This document shows, piece after piece, positions 50,128 through 58,325 of a stretch of 64,000 nucleotides of DNA. The DNA lies in the NCBI GenBank assembly GCA_964487255.1, contig CAZAQV010000033.1:1-64000 (forward strand), written 5' to 3'. This DNA is from CAZAQV01 sp964487255 (GTDB lineage Bacteria > Myxococcota_A > Polyangia > Polyangiales > CAZAQV01). A program made the position numbers and the translations under genes. The notes beneath the pieces were generated by a model that made no database searches, was not told the origin of the DNA, and worked only from the letters and a program-made list of their open reading frames with translations. The first letter of the stretch is position 1, and each line of letters starts with the position of its first letter.

Positions 50128-50805
50128 ATGAGCACGGAGCAGCGCGTATCGGAGTTTCCCAAAGTGGGGTCCCAACAGAAGCAGGTCGTCGTGATCGACC
50201 ACCCGCTGGTGCAACACAAACTGTCCATCATGCGCAAGAAGTCGACCAGTACCGGTAGCTTTCGTCGCCTCGCACAAGAGGTGAGCATGTTGCTCGGCTA
50301 CGAGGTCACGCGCGACTTGCCGGTCACCGAGGTCGACATTGAAACGCCACTTCAAGCGATGAAAGCTCCGATGCTCGAGGGCAAGAAGGTCGTTTTCATT
50401 TCGATTCTGCGCGCGGGCAACGGCATCCTCGAAGGCATGTTGCAGCTCGTACCCTCGGCACGCGTGGGCTGCATCGGCCTCTACCGGGACCCCAAGACGC
50501 TGCAGGCAGTTGAGTATTACTTCAAGGTTCCGAGCGAAATGATCGATCGCGACGTGGTCATGCTCGACCCCATGCTGGCAACCGCCAACTCGGCCGTCGC
50601 CGCCGTCGAACGCATTAAAGAAACGAAGCCCCAATCCATCAAATTCGTGTGTTTGGTCGCCGCCCCCGAAGGCGTCAAAAACTTCCACGAGCATCACCCC
50701 GACGTTCCGATTTACACGGCAGCCGTGGACGAGAAGCTCAACGAAAAAGGTTATATCTTGCCCGGCCTCGGCGACGCCGGCGACCGCCTCTTCGGCACAA
50801 AGTAG
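50128..50805 (+). CDS. upp: Uracil phosphoribosyltransferase
   Basis: 225 residues from ATG 50128, with AAGGAG and a 7-base spacer. Makes UMP from uracil and PRPP. Motifs: VVVIDHPLVQHKLSIMRKKSTSTGSFRRLAQEVSMLL, FISILRAGNGILEGML, IGLYRDPKTLQ, and the PRPP loop MLDPMLATANSAVAAVERI, where the common ATGGS/ATGNS reads ATANS. The C-terminus IYTAAVDEKLNEKGYILPGLGDAGDRLFGT is the uracil-binding segment. Pairing with URC4 suggests that uracil ribotide formation here feeds catabolism as well as salvage. Confidence 0.96.
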   Translation: MSTEQRVSEFPKVGSQQKQVVVIDHPLVQHKLSIMRKKSTSTGSFRRLAQEVSMLLGYEVTRDLPVTEVDIETPLQAMKAPMLEGKKVVFISILRAGNGILEGMLQLVPSARVGCIGLYRDPKTLQAVEYYFKVPSEMIDRDVVMLDPMLATANSAVAAVERIKETKPQSIKFVCLVAAPEGVKNFHEHHPDVPIYTAAVDEKLNEKGYILPGLGDAGDRLFGTK

Positions 50806-50812
50806 GCAGGCC

Positions 50813-51178
50813 ATGACGTCGCAAAAAGACATCGTTACGAACTTTCTACAGATAGCGTCTCGCGGTCAGGTCGACGCTGCGTACGAAGCCTACGTCGCCG
50901 CGAACTTCGTGCACCACAATGTCCACTTCCCGAGCGATCGACAGTCGCTCCTGAACGCGATGAAGGATGCCCATCATCGGAGCCCCAACAAGTCGTTCGA
51001 GATCAAACAGGTGCTGGCAGAGGGCGACCGCGTCATGACTTTTTCTCACGTCGTCAAAGAGGACATGCAAATCGCTGTCGTGCATATCGCGAGGGTGTCG
51101 AACGGCAAGATCGTCGAGTTGTGGGACACGGGCCAGGTGCTTGGGACAAACTGCCCAAACGAACTCGGTCCGTTTTGA
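50813..51178 (+). CDS. NTF2/SnoaL-like protein
   Basis: 121 residues: MTSQKDIVTNFLQIASRGQVDAAYEAYVAANFVHHN... ends in VVHIARVSNGKIVELWDTGQVL, the typical SnoaL-like alpha+beta barrel of the nuclear transport factor 2 superfamily. Members are polyketide cyclases, isomerases or simple binding proteins; no specific reaction can be assigned. It lies 7 bases after upp on the same strand. Confidence 0.8.
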   Translation: MTSQKDIVTNFLQIASRGQVDAAYEAYVAANFVHHNVHFPSDRQSLLNAMKDAHHRSPNKSFEIKQVLAEGDRVMTFSHVVKEDMQIAVVHIARVSNGKIVELWDTGQVLGTNCPNELGPF

Positions 51179-51227
51179 GCCGGGGCGCCAGAGTGATCCT
51201 CACCCGAAAAACGTGTACGGTCGGGCG

Positions 51228-51467
51228 ATGAATTTCGAGGAAGCACTACAGAAGGTACAGACGCTGAGCAGCAGGCCGGACAATGACACGCTGCTCAATC
51301 TCTATGCGCTCTATAAGCAGGGCACCGTAGGCGACGTGAGCGGCAAACGCCCCGGCATGCTCGACGTCAAGGGCCGAGCCAAATACGACGCCTGGGCCAG
51401 CAAAAAAGGCATGTCGCAAGACGACGCCAAGTCGTCCTACGTCTCGCTCGTCGAGTCGCTGCTCTAA
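51228..51467 (+). CDS. Acyl-CoA-binding protein
   Basis: 79 residues: MNFEEALQKVQTLSSRPDNDTLLNLYALYKQGTVGDVSGKRPGMLDVKGRAKYDAWASKKGMSQDDAKSSYVSLVESLL has the ACBP four-helix signature, with YALYKQ-(A/G)T-xGD, KGRAKYDAW and the Lys/Tyr residues that hold the CoA 3'-phosphate. ACBP buffers long-chain acyl-CoA in the cytosol. It is mainly eukaryotic and patchy in bacteria. ATG 51228 gives the standard ACBP length. It ends the rightward gene run that began at glnE. Confidence 0.9.
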   Translation: MNFEEALQKVQTLSSRPDNDTLLNLYALYKQGTVGDVSGKRPGMLDVKGRAKYDAWASKKGMSQDDAKSSYVSLVESLL

Positions 51468-51529
51468 ACCTGTTCATGTCGACGTTGACACACGCCATGC
51501 GCCAGCCAGATGGCCAATCTGCGTAGCCA

Positions 51530-52555
51530 TTACCAACGCCCCTGTACACGCTGCATGAAATCGTAGGGGTAGCCGAGGTCGAAGGCGCTCGCTTCGTCTA
51601 GTGCCGAAAGCTGTGCGTCGCTCAGTTCGATAGACGCTGCACGCAAGTTGTCTTGTAGCTGCGCCTTGGTGCGCGCGCCAAAGATCACCGAGCTGACCAC
51701 AGGCTGGTGGGTGAGCCAAGCAAGTGCAATCTGAGCCACCGACGCATCTTGTTCTTTGGCGACCTGCTGTGCCGCATCCAGAACCTTCCAGTTTCGCTCG
51801 CTATCGAAGCGTTCGTAGCGCTCTTTCCACTTCTCAAGGCGGCTGCCCTCTGGAGGCTCCTGGCCCTTTTTGTACTTGCCAGTCAAAAAGCCGCCCGCTA
51901 GCGGCGACCAACACAAAATACCGAGCCCTTTGCCGAGACAAAATGGCGCGTGTTCGCGCTCAAGATCGCGAACCAACAAACTATATTGCGCTTGCAGCGA
52001 AACGAAGTGGTTTAGGTTCTTGGTTTCGCTCAGCCACCAGCTTTCGCTCATGCGATACGCGGCGTAGTTCGAACAACCCGTGTAAAGAACCTTGCCTTGC
52101 CGAACGAGATCGTCGAGCGCGCGTAGTGTCTCCTCTTCGGGCGTCTCGATGTCCTGCATATGAATCTGGTAGAGATCAATATAGTCCGTCTGCAAACGCC
52201 GGAGACTCGCCTCGCATGCGGCCATGATGCGGCGGCGGGAAGCGCCAGTGCCCAGTGGGCCGTCCGCCATGCGAAAACGACACTTGGTCGCAAGCACGAC
52301 ATCGTCACGACGCTTCGACTCTGCGAACCATTTTCCGATAATGCGTTCGCTGAGGCCGTCCTGACCGTACACATCGGCGGTGTCCCAGAAGTAAAAGCCG
52401 GCCTCGAGGGCGTCGTTCATGATCTGAAACGATGTCTCCTCAGAGCTGCCCACCTTGTGCATGAAGGATTTTTCATCCGCTTCCCCGAACGTCATCGTGC
52501 CCAGGCACAGGCTCGGGACCTGAAGCCCACTCTTTCCCAAAGGTTGCGTTTTCAT
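51530..52555 (-). CDS. Aldo/keto reductase
   Basis: 341 residues. NADPH-dependent (alpha/beta)8-barrel reductase. Motifs: LGKSGLQVPSLCLGTMTFG, FWDTADVYGQDGLSERIIGKWF (Asp/Tyr), VVLATKCRF (catalytic Lys), SLRRLQTDYIDLYQIHMQD (His), YTGCSNYAAYR, SLQAQYSLLVRDLE, and the NADPH site VIFGARTKAQLQDNLRA. Resembles the YajO/Tas group (AKR11/12-like). The substrate is unknown. Monocistronic, converging on the ACBP gene. Confidence 0.92.
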   Translation of the reverse strand: MKTQPLGKSGLQVPSLCLGTMTFGEADEKSFMHKVGSSEETSFQIMNDALEAGFYFWDTADVYGQDGLSERIIGKWFAESKRRDDVVLATKCRFRMADGPLGTGASRRRIMAACEASLRRLQTDYIDLYQIHMQDIETPEEETLRALDDLVRQGKVLYTGCSNYAAYRMSESWWLSETKNLNHFVSLQAQYSLLVRDLEREHAPFCLGKGLGILCWSPLAGGFLTGKYKKGQEPPEGSRLEKWKERYERFDSERNWKVLDAAQQVAKEQDASVAQIALAWLTHQPVVSSVIFGARTKAQLQDNLRAASIELSDAQLSALDEASAFDLGYPYDFMQRVQGRW

Positions 52556-52597
52556 GGGGTCAGTCTAGAGACCCGGGTTCAAAGCGAAAGCCCCTGC

Positions 52598-52614
52598 TGT
52601 GAGCCAAACTCACA
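52598..52614. promoter_or_regulatory. Inverted repeat upstream of the aldo/keto reductase
   Basis: TGTGAG-CCAAA-CTCACA is a perfect 6-bp inverted repeat 43 bases upstream of the aldo/keto reductase start, in the divergent spacer to lgt. Candidate operator; the regulator is unknown. Confidence 0.4.
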
Positions 52615-52672
52615 CCAAAATCGCGAATGCTTACGTGCGCTTCACGGATAGCGATGGTAGACCCGGAGCGAG

Positions 52673-53611
52673 ATGCCGATTCACTGGGACCTGAATCCGA
52701 CCCTTTTGGAGATCCCGCTTCCGTTCCGTTTCTTTTTGACGGGGCGCGACGCGATCGAAATCCGTTACTACGGCCTGTGCTTCATCATCGGGATTTTTCT
52801 CGGCATCACCGCGATGAACCGCATCTTCCCCGAGCGCGGCATCAAGCGCGACTACGTCAGCCCCCTGTCCTGGTGGCTGGTGCTGGGTATGATCATCTTC
52901 GCCCACCTGATCCACATCGCGTTTTACGAACCGCACAATCTCACGAACATTCGACGCATTCTCGCGATCGGCCACGGTCTGGCGAGCCACGGCGGCGCTC
53001 TGGGCACAGCGGTCGCACTCTATCTCTTTGCACGTAAGCACGGCGAGAGTTTTCATCGCTTGGGCGACGCGGTGATGGTCGGCGCAGTCTGGCTCTTCCC
53101 TTGGGTGCGCGTCGGAAACTTCTTCAACTCGGAGATCATCGGTCGGCAAACGGACGTGCCCTGGGGCATCGTCTTCGAACGCGTCTACCCCGGCGAGGTT
53201 CGCCACCCGTCGCAGCTCTATGAGGCGCTTTTTGGGTTTCTGCTCGTGGTGATCGCCGAATGGCTCCATCGTAAGCACCGACACAAGCTGCGCACCGGCG
53301 CGACGATGTACATCCTACTCGCGCTCTACTTTAGTTATCGCTTCTTTTTCGAGTTCTTCAAAGAGTACCAGTCGAGCGCGATCCCCCATACCGGCCTCAC
53401 GATGGGCCACCTGCTGAGCCTGCCGCCGCTACTACTGAGCTTGTTCATGCTCTTTGGCCCCACCAAGAGCCGCCTCTTTCCACTTCTGAATGAGTCGGAA
53501 ATCAAGGAGCTTCCAACGGAAAACGAATCCTCGGAAAAAGCGGAAGAGTCGAAATCCGACGACTGGCAAGAACCTGAAAAAGGCTACGCCAAACGCCGCA
53601 AAGCCAAGTAG
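52673..53611 (+). CDS. lgt: Prolipoprotein diacylglyceryl transferase
   Basis: 312 residues. Membrane enzyme adding diacylglycerol to the lipobox Cys of prolipoproteins. Motifs: RYYGLCFIIGIFLG, GLASHGGALGTAVALYLFARKHG (His-Gly region), the signature WVRVGNFFNSEIIGRQTDVPWGIVF, and HPSQLYEALFGFLLVVI. Seven membrane segments are predicted. The last ~45 residues form a charged tail (KELPTENESSEKAEESKSDDWQ) beyond the usual end. GGAG lies 4 bases before the cgag spacer to ATG 52673. The abundance of lipoproteins in the window fits. Confidence 0.96.
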   Translation: MPIHWDLNPTLLEIPLPFRFFLTGRDAIEIRYYGLCFIIGIFLGITAMNRIFPERGIKRDYVSPLSWWLVLGMIIFAHLIHIAFYEPHNLTNIRRILAIGHGLASHGGALGTAVALYLFARKHGESFHRLGDAVMVGAVWLFPWVRVGNFFNSEIIGRQTDVPWGIVFERVYPGEVRHPSQLYEALFGFLLVVIAEWLHRKHRHKLRTGATMYILLALYFSYRFFFEFFKEYQSSAIPHTGLTMGHLLSLPPLLLSLFMLFGPTKSRLFPLLNESEIKELPTENESSEKAEESKSDDWQEPEKGYAKRRKAK

Positions 53612-53620
53612 CTTCTGCCG

Positions 53621-54328
53621 ATGAGGACCACGCTTCAACTCGCCTTCGTGCTCGGTCTGTGTGGATGTGGCGGCGCTTCATCGCCAGGGGCCTCGGAGAA
53701 GCCAGTGGAAGCGAAGCGAGAGCGCGAGGCTGAGCAGGCCGACCAGCCGACTCGCACAAGCCGCTATAAGACCGGAGACTACGTGATCTACCAGTACTCA
53801 GGCTCCTACACGAAGCAACCGGTGGTGCTTGAGGAAGTTATTGACCGCGTCAAAGGAAACCGCTTGTGGATTCACGTCACCGCGACACGCGCCACGGACA
53901 AGCGTGAGTGGGTCCAGGTTGTGACCGACACTCCCGAGAACCGGGCTAAAAATATGGTCGATGAACTCTACGAAGTTCGCGATGGAAAAAACATCAAGCT
54001 GGACAACAAGGCCCATCGGGACCTGATCCGTCTCTACGAATGGACCTTGCCATCCTGCCAAGGCAGTCCCGAACAACTCACGCACGAGGATCGCTCGGTA
54101 TCAATCATGGGGAAACCCTTGGAGTGCAGCTGTATCAAGGCCAACCAACAGTGCAACGAAGAACCGGTCGAGATGACAGCGTGTGATTGCCCCGACTTTC
54201 TGTGGACTCACGCAAGCGCTCAGCTCAAGCGAGCGAAAGACGGTGATGTGCTTTGGAATGTCGAGGTTGTCAAGCACGGTAATCGGCAGATCGAATCAGC
54301 GGACCGTCAACATTCACAACCAGATTAG
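53621..54328 (+). CDS. Lipoprotein of unknown function
   Basis: 235 residues. Signal MRTTLQLAFVLGLCGC with lipobox LCGC, then a charged linker and a ~165-residue beta-rich domain (YKTGDYVIYQYSGSYTKQPVVLEEVIDRVKGNRLWIHVTA) with a Cys cluster near the end (LECSCIKANQQCNEEPVEMTACDCPDF). No known family recognised. It follows lgt by 9 bases and is likely co-transcribed. Its stop codon abuts the structured repeat element (54329), so the last residues may have been altered by its arrival. Confidence 0.75.
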   Translation: MRTTLQLAFVLGLCGCGGASSPGASEKPVEAKREREAEQADQPTRTSRYKTGDYVIYQYSGSYTKQPVVLEEVIDRVKGNRLWIHVTATRATDKREWVQVVTDTPENRAKNMVDELYEVRDGKNIKLDNKAHRDLIRLYEWTLPSCQGSPEQLTHEDRSVSIMGKPLECSCIKANQQCNEEPVEMTACDCPDFLWTHASAQLKRAKDGDVLWNVEVVKHGNRQIESADRQHSQPD

Positions 54329-54630
54329 ACCCACCCTGCCTGGGACTCTTTGCCACGCAATCGCTGACAAAAGTCCCCCGCCCAAGCGCCGAGCGGACAA
54401 TACTGTCCGTTGTGACAGGTTCCCTATCGAACAAGCACCTCGTTTCCCTCCCCAATGAAGGCGTGCCGCTCCGGTACGACACGTGATGTCGCTTAAGTCA
54501 TCACAAATGATGGGCAATCGCGATGCCAATGATCGACAACAAGCTGTCGCTCTTTATCATTGACGAAACAAGGACGTTCGCTGCTGAGCTCGCGAAACCG
54601 GCGCGCCAGTTGGCGGCGTCTGGCGCGCCG
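54329..54630. repeat. Dispersed structured intergenic element, copy B
   Basis: Second copy of the element at 12752-13052, same orientation; conserved from 54329 to 54499, divergent from 54500 to ~54598, and ending in a perfect 11-bp hairpin CGGCGCGCCAG/CTGGCGCGCCG (54599-54609 with 54620-54630). It fills the whole space between the stop of the plus-strand lipoprotein gene and the stop of msrAB (minus). Relative to copy A, stem pair A12819-T12832 becomes G54395-C54408, and T13021-A13052 becomes C54599-G54630, i.e. pairing is kept while bases change. A structured transcript is therefore plausible. Confidence 0.75.
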
Positions 54631-54635
54631 AGTAG

Positions 54636-55832
54636 CTACTTGAAGAGCTTGAGGTACTGGCCGTAGCCCTCTTTTTCGAGGTCAGAGGCGGGGATGAAGC
54701 GAAGCGATGCGCTATTGATACAATAACGCAGCCCGGTAGGCTTTGGGCCATCTTCGAACATGTGACCCAGGTGGCTGTCGCCGTGTTTGCTGCGCACCTC
54801 GACGCGGGTCATGCCGAGCGTCGTGTCTTCGTGGCGCACGACATTGTCGGGCTCAAGCGGCCGGTAGAAACTCGGCCAACCGGTCCCGCTTTTGAACTTG
54901 TGCGTCGAGCTAAAAAGCGGCTCACCACTGACGACGTCCACGTAGATACCGGCTTCTTTGTTATCCCAATACGCGTTTTGAAACGGTGGCTCGGTTCCGT
55001 CCTTCTGCGTCACTTTGTACTGCATGTCGCTAAGCCGCTTTTGGAGCGCCTCGTCGCTGGGTTTACGGTAGCTCCGCACCTCGGGCTTCGGCGCAAGCTT
55101 CTTCTGTGCATCGCTTAGCAGCGTCACGTCACCCTTGCCTTCCCAGGTTTTCTGCAAGAAGCCTTCGCGTCCTGAGCCCACCCGGTAGCGCATATAATGC
55201 TCAGGCTCCTTCTTGTAGTAATCTTGGTGGTATTCCTCGGCGGGGTAGAAGGTCGCTGCATCCACGATCGGCGTCACGATCGCTTTGTCGAAGATGCCAC
55301 TTTTGCTCAGCGCCACTTTCGACGCCTCGGCGAGTTTGCGCTCTTCTTCGTTGCTGACGAAGATGGCCGTCTTGTACTGATGGCCGCGGTCGGCAAACTG
55401 TCCATCGGCATCGGTGGGGTTAATATTGCGCCAAAAGACCTCGAGCAACTCCCCGTACGAAACCTCGCTCGCATCGTAGTTGACCTGCACGACCTCGAGA
55501 TGCGTCGTCTTGCCGGAAGAGACCTCTTTGTAAGTCGGCGCGACCTCTGATCCGCCCGAAAAGCCCGAGATGACGGAATGAACACCTTCGAGCTTCTCGA
55601 ACGCACTCTCCATGCACCAAAAGCAACCTCCGGCAAATACCGCGGTCGCCGGTACCGCGGCCCCCCCCTTGGGCGCCACTTTCGTCGCGTGTGCAGGGGC
55701 GGCCTGCTCTGTTTTGGGCGACTGGGCGGCTTTGCTGCTCTGCTCGTCGCAGGCGCAGGCACTCAAAGCGAGGGCAAGGGCGGGTAACGCACTCGCGAAC
55801 CTTCGAAAACTCTGGCTCTTCCAAGTCATCAT
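54636..55832 (-). CDS. msrAB: Bifunctional methionine sulfoxide reductase A/B, exported
   Basis: 398 residues. The leader FASALPALALALSACAC marks a lipoprotein, so the enzyme works outside the cytoplasm. MsrA domain (~60-215): VFAGGCFWCMESAFEKLEGV with catalytic GCFWC, GHTTHLEVV-like SGKTTHLEVVQVNYD, NPTDADGQFADRGHQYKTAIF and YHQDYYKK. MsrB domain (~255-395): PFQNAYWDNKEAGIYVDVVSGEPLFSSTHKFKSGTGWPSF, EVRSKHGDSHLGHMFEDGP and the catalytic RYCINSASLRF. The zinc-binding CxxC pairs of many MsrB proteins are absent. It repairs S- and R-methionine sulfoxide. Electrons must come from a thioredoxin-like partner; the triple DsbA protein is one speculative source. Confidence 0.95.
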   Translation of the reverse strand: MMTWKSQSFRRFASALPALALALSACACDEQSSKAAQSPKTEQAAPAHATKVAPKGGAAVPATAVFAGGCFWCMESAFEKLEGVHSVISGFSGGSEVAPTYKEVSSGKTTHLEVVQVNYDASEVSYGELLEVFWRNINPTDADGQFADRGHQYKTAIFVSNEEERKLAEASKVALSKSGIFDKAIVTPIVDAATFYPAEEYHQDYYKKEPEHYMRYRVGSGREGFLQKTWEGKGDVTLLSDAQKKLAPKPEVRSYRKPSDEALQKRLSDMQYKVTQKDGTEPPFQNAYWDNKEAGIYVDVVSGEPLFSSTHKFKSGTGWPSFYRPLEPDNVVRHEDTTLGMTRVEVRSKHGDSHLGHMFEDGPKPTGLRYCINSASLRFIPASDLEKEGYGQYLKLFK

Positions 55833-55923
55833 ACTTAACGTAGTGACCTGCCCGCGAAACTGTTACATCTAGAATAAAACTTCTGTTAAGATAGGCAATT
55901 AGCGATATCCATCCCACCCGTTC

Positions 55924-56826
55924 ATGCCCGAATATCCAGACCTCGAAATGTACGTCGACGCCTTCGAGCGGATGGTCGTCGGCCAGCGCGTCCGGGCGAC
56001 GGGTCGCGCCGGCATCTCGCTGCTCAAGACCGTGTCGCCCGGCCCCGACGCGCTCGTCCAGCGCAAACTCGGCGCCTCACGTATCGGCAAGCGCCTGGCG
56101 CTTCATTTTGACGGCGACATTCACGCCGTCATACACTTGATGATCGCCGGGCGGTTTCGTTGGAGGACACAAGGAAAGGCTCCCCTCGCAAGTCAGTGGA
56201 GCATCAAGTTCGAGCGCGGCACGCTCTACTTGGCCGAAGTGTCGAAGAAGAAGCGCGCGCGTCTTTACATCGTCGAAGGCCAAGCGCGCCTCTCGCAGTT
56301 CGCAGCTGACGGCATCGACCCGTTCGCGAATCTTGCGTCCTTTCGCAAAGCGCTCGCAACCCGAAATCACACTATCAAACGCGCGCTCACCGACCAGCGG
56401 CTGATCGCCAGCATCGGCAACGCGTACTCCGACGAAATCTTGTTCGACGCGCGCCTCTCGCCCATCAAGTGGACGTCGCGTTTGACCCCTAACGAAACGA
56501 GATTGCTCCACCGCTCGACCCAACGCGTGCTGACCCTGTGGAGAAAGAAACTCATCGCCGAGCTGGGCGATGCGTTTGCGGAGAAGGTCACTGCGTTTCG
56601 GCCCGGCATGAACGTGCACGGTCGCTTCAAGGAGCCCTGCCACGAATGCGAAACACCGATACAGCGTCTGCGCCGTGCAGACAACGAATGCAACTATTGC
56701 CCGACCTGCCAAACCGGCGGCAAAGTCTTGCGAGACCGTTCGCTATCGCGCCTGCTGCGTGACGACTGGCCATCGTCCGTCGACGAACTCGAGGCGCATC
56801 CGACCCTGATTCGGCCTACGGCATGA
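55924..56826 (+). CDS. Fpg/Nei-family DNA glycosylase
   Basis: 300 residues. Removes oxidised bases with Schiff-base chemistry from N-terminal Pro2. N-terminus MPEYPDLEMYVDAFERMVVG keeps Pro2 and Glu3 (the common MPELPEVE is altered). The helix-two-turn-helix is visible at TIKRALTDQRLIASIGNAYSDEILFDARLSP. The C-terminal zinc finger is CHECETPIQRLRRADNECNYCPTC (C-x2-C-x16-C-x2-C). Whether it is Fpg (8-oxoguanine) or Nei (oxidised pyrimidines) type is not settled by sequence. Its 3' end overlaps the convergent lipoprotein gene by 11 bases. Confidence 0.92.
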   Translation: MPEYPDLEMYVDAFERMVVGQRVRATGRAGISLLKTVSPGPDALVQRKLGASRIGKRLALHFDGDIHAVIHLMIAGRFRWRTQGKAPLASQWSIKFERGTLYLAEVSKKKRARLYIVEGQARLSQFAADGIDPFANLASFRKALATRNHTIKRALTDQRLIASIGNAYSDEILFDARLSPIKWTSRLTPNETRLLHRSTQRVLTLWRKKLIAELGDAFAEKVTAFRPGMNVHGRFKEPCHECETPIQRLRRADNECNYCPTCQTGGKVLRDRSLSRLLRDDWPSSVDELEAHPTLIRPTA

Positions 56827-57376
56827 GCGCAGTGTCCGGTGCTTCACCGCCGTCTGCATCTTGGATCGGATCTTCAATGCGCAGTGCTTCGACGTCGTAC
56901 GATACCTGACAGGGTAGTGAAAGAAACGGCCCACCACGCGCTTGCGTGAGGTACGCGCAGTCCGGGTTGGCGCCCGCTAGAAGGATCTGGTTGCTGCCCG
57001 TCAACATCTGCATGTCTTCTTCGTCGCCCGCGATGAGCTCAAGCGACTCAAGTTGGTTGAGACGGCAGGTGACCATCGAACCGTCGCTCAGTTCGATGGG
57101 CTGCTCCATCGAAGTTTGGAGCGTGAAGGTCAAGGCACCGTTCGACTGACTACCCGTGATGTATCGTTCCCGCGACTCGTACCGCCAGAATACTTGGTGC
57201 CCCTTCTCGCGCAGTTCCGCGCGAAAAACCAACGGGTCGGGAGCGGGAAGCGCGCCCGCGCCACAGCTGTTTTCGAGAAGCTGCTGCGTGACATCAAAGT
57301 CACCGACGTACTGGCCAGGCATCTGCGCGCAAGCCACGAACGCCAATGGAGCGATGAGGAGCCAAGCTCTGGTCAT
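56816..57376 (-). CDS. Small lipoprotein of unknown function
   Basis: 186 residues. Signal MTRAWLLIAPLAFVAC with a lipobox FVAC. The mature part has four Cys and beta-rich sequence (VFRAELREKGHQVFWRYESRERYITGSQSNGALTFTLQTSM). No domain recognised. Converges on and overlaps the glycosylase gene by 11 bases. A hairpin terminator for the next upstream gene lies 34 bases before its start, so it must have its own promoter. Confidence 0.7.
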   Translation of the reverse strand: MTRAWLLIAPLAFVACAQMPGQYVGDFDVTQQLLENSCGAGALPAPDPLVFRAELREKGHQVFWRYESRERYITGSQSNGALTFTLQTSMEQPIELSDGSMVTCRLNQLESLELIAGDEEDMQMLTGSNQILLAGANPDCAYLTQARGGPFLSLPCQVSYDVEALRIEDPIQDADGGEAPDTALMP

Positions 57377-57409
57377 AGCCTCGAGTCTGCGCCACCCTTG
57401 CCCTGCGAC

Positions 57410-57460
57410 AAAAAAAGTCGCCCGACAGTCTCAATCGGGCCCCGGCTCCCGTTGAGACTC
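57410..57460 (-). terminator. Terminator after the TPR/PEGA gene
   Basis: On the minus strand a strong hairpin AGTCTCAA/TTGAGACT (57452-57459 with 57427-57434, with inner CGGG/CCCG pairs) is followed by a small GTCG/CGAC stem and a run of seven T (57410-57416). It lies 17 bases past the stop of the gene at 57477. Confidence 0.75.
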
Positions 57461-57476
57461 TTCCGTCGGCTCTTCG

Positions 57477-58271
57477 CTACAATTCGTGGATCAGCAGGGC
57501 GGTGGAAAGGATGGTCATGGTGGCCGCGATCGCGACCAGCCCGCGAAACCACGGCTCATCGAAAACGGGGTTGGCAGGTTTGGGCGGCGGAGCGGGCGGC
57601 GATGGTGCCACGCCCGGTTCAGTCTTGGCGGCGCGCAGCTTCGGCGGAGCGAACTCCGCGGGTTGCGCGGTAGAAGGCTGTCGGCGTCGAATGGTGTGTT
57701 CTTTGTACCGAACTTCGGTGTCCCGACCTGCTCGCACTTTCACATTGGTGCCGAAGGTGACCATGTCCTGCTGCTTGACCTCGAGATAGTAGCGGCCCGG
57801 ATCCAAAGGAACGCCGTCGGCAAGCTCAGCAGCGGCAACCGGCTTGTCCTCGATGGTCACGACAAACGCGGACGGGTCGTCGAGCACGAGCTTAATGCGG
57901 CCTTGGTGCTTTTCGATCACGCTCTCGAACTCGTCGAGGATCACACGCGCGCGGTCGTTCAAGTCGGGAAGCGTCCGTGCGTACTCCAGCCAGGCCCGCG
58001 CAGAGTTGTAGTCCTTCTTGTCGATCAAGAGACCAACGATGTTCACCGCGGTGTTGGCCGCCGGGTAAAGTTCAAACGCGAGCGACAACGATTTGAGAGC
58101 GCGTTCGTACTCTTTCTGATCGGTGAGGTAGTTCCCTTCGCTGAACAAGAAGCGCGCGGCGCGCAGCTCAGTTGGGTCGTCGTCCGTTTCGTCTTGTGCC
58201 CGCGATGAGGCGGGACATAGGGCGCCCGAAAACGAGGCGATAAGTAGCCCGTACGCGAAACAACGAGTCAC
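57477..58271 (-). CDS. Exported TPR/PEGA-like protein with C-terminal membrane anchor
   Basis: 264 residues. Signal MTRCFAYGLLIASFSGALCPASSRAQ. Residues ~35-115 contain two to three TPR-like helix pairs (LFSEGNYLTDQKEYERALKSLSLAFELYP). Residues ~125-195 resemble a PEGA beta domain (PSAFVVTIEDKPVAAAELADGVPLDPGRYYLEVKQQ). A Pro-rich linker leads to a final membrane helix (GLVAIAATMTILSTALLI). Such proteins often sit beside Ser/Thr kinases in Myxococcota, and here it follows a pseudokinase gene by 54 bases. Role unknown. Confidence 0.75.
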   Translation of the reverse strand: MTRCFAYGLLIASFSGALCPASSRAQDETDDDPTELRAARFLFSEGNYLTDQKEYERALKSLSLAFELYPAANTAVNIVGLLIDKKDYNSARAWLEYARTLPDLNDRARVILDEFESVIEKHQGRIKLVLDDPSAFVVTIEDKPVAAAELADGVPLDPGRYYLEVKQQDMVTFGTNVKVRAGRDTEVRYKEHTIRRRQPSTAQPAEFAPPKLRAAKTEPGVAPSPPAPPPKPANPVFDEPWFRGLVAIAATMTILSTALLIHEL

Positions 58272-58325
58272 CTCCGCAGTGTACGGAAAACGCGTGCCGA
58301 TCGCGAATCTATGTTGGAAATTCGC

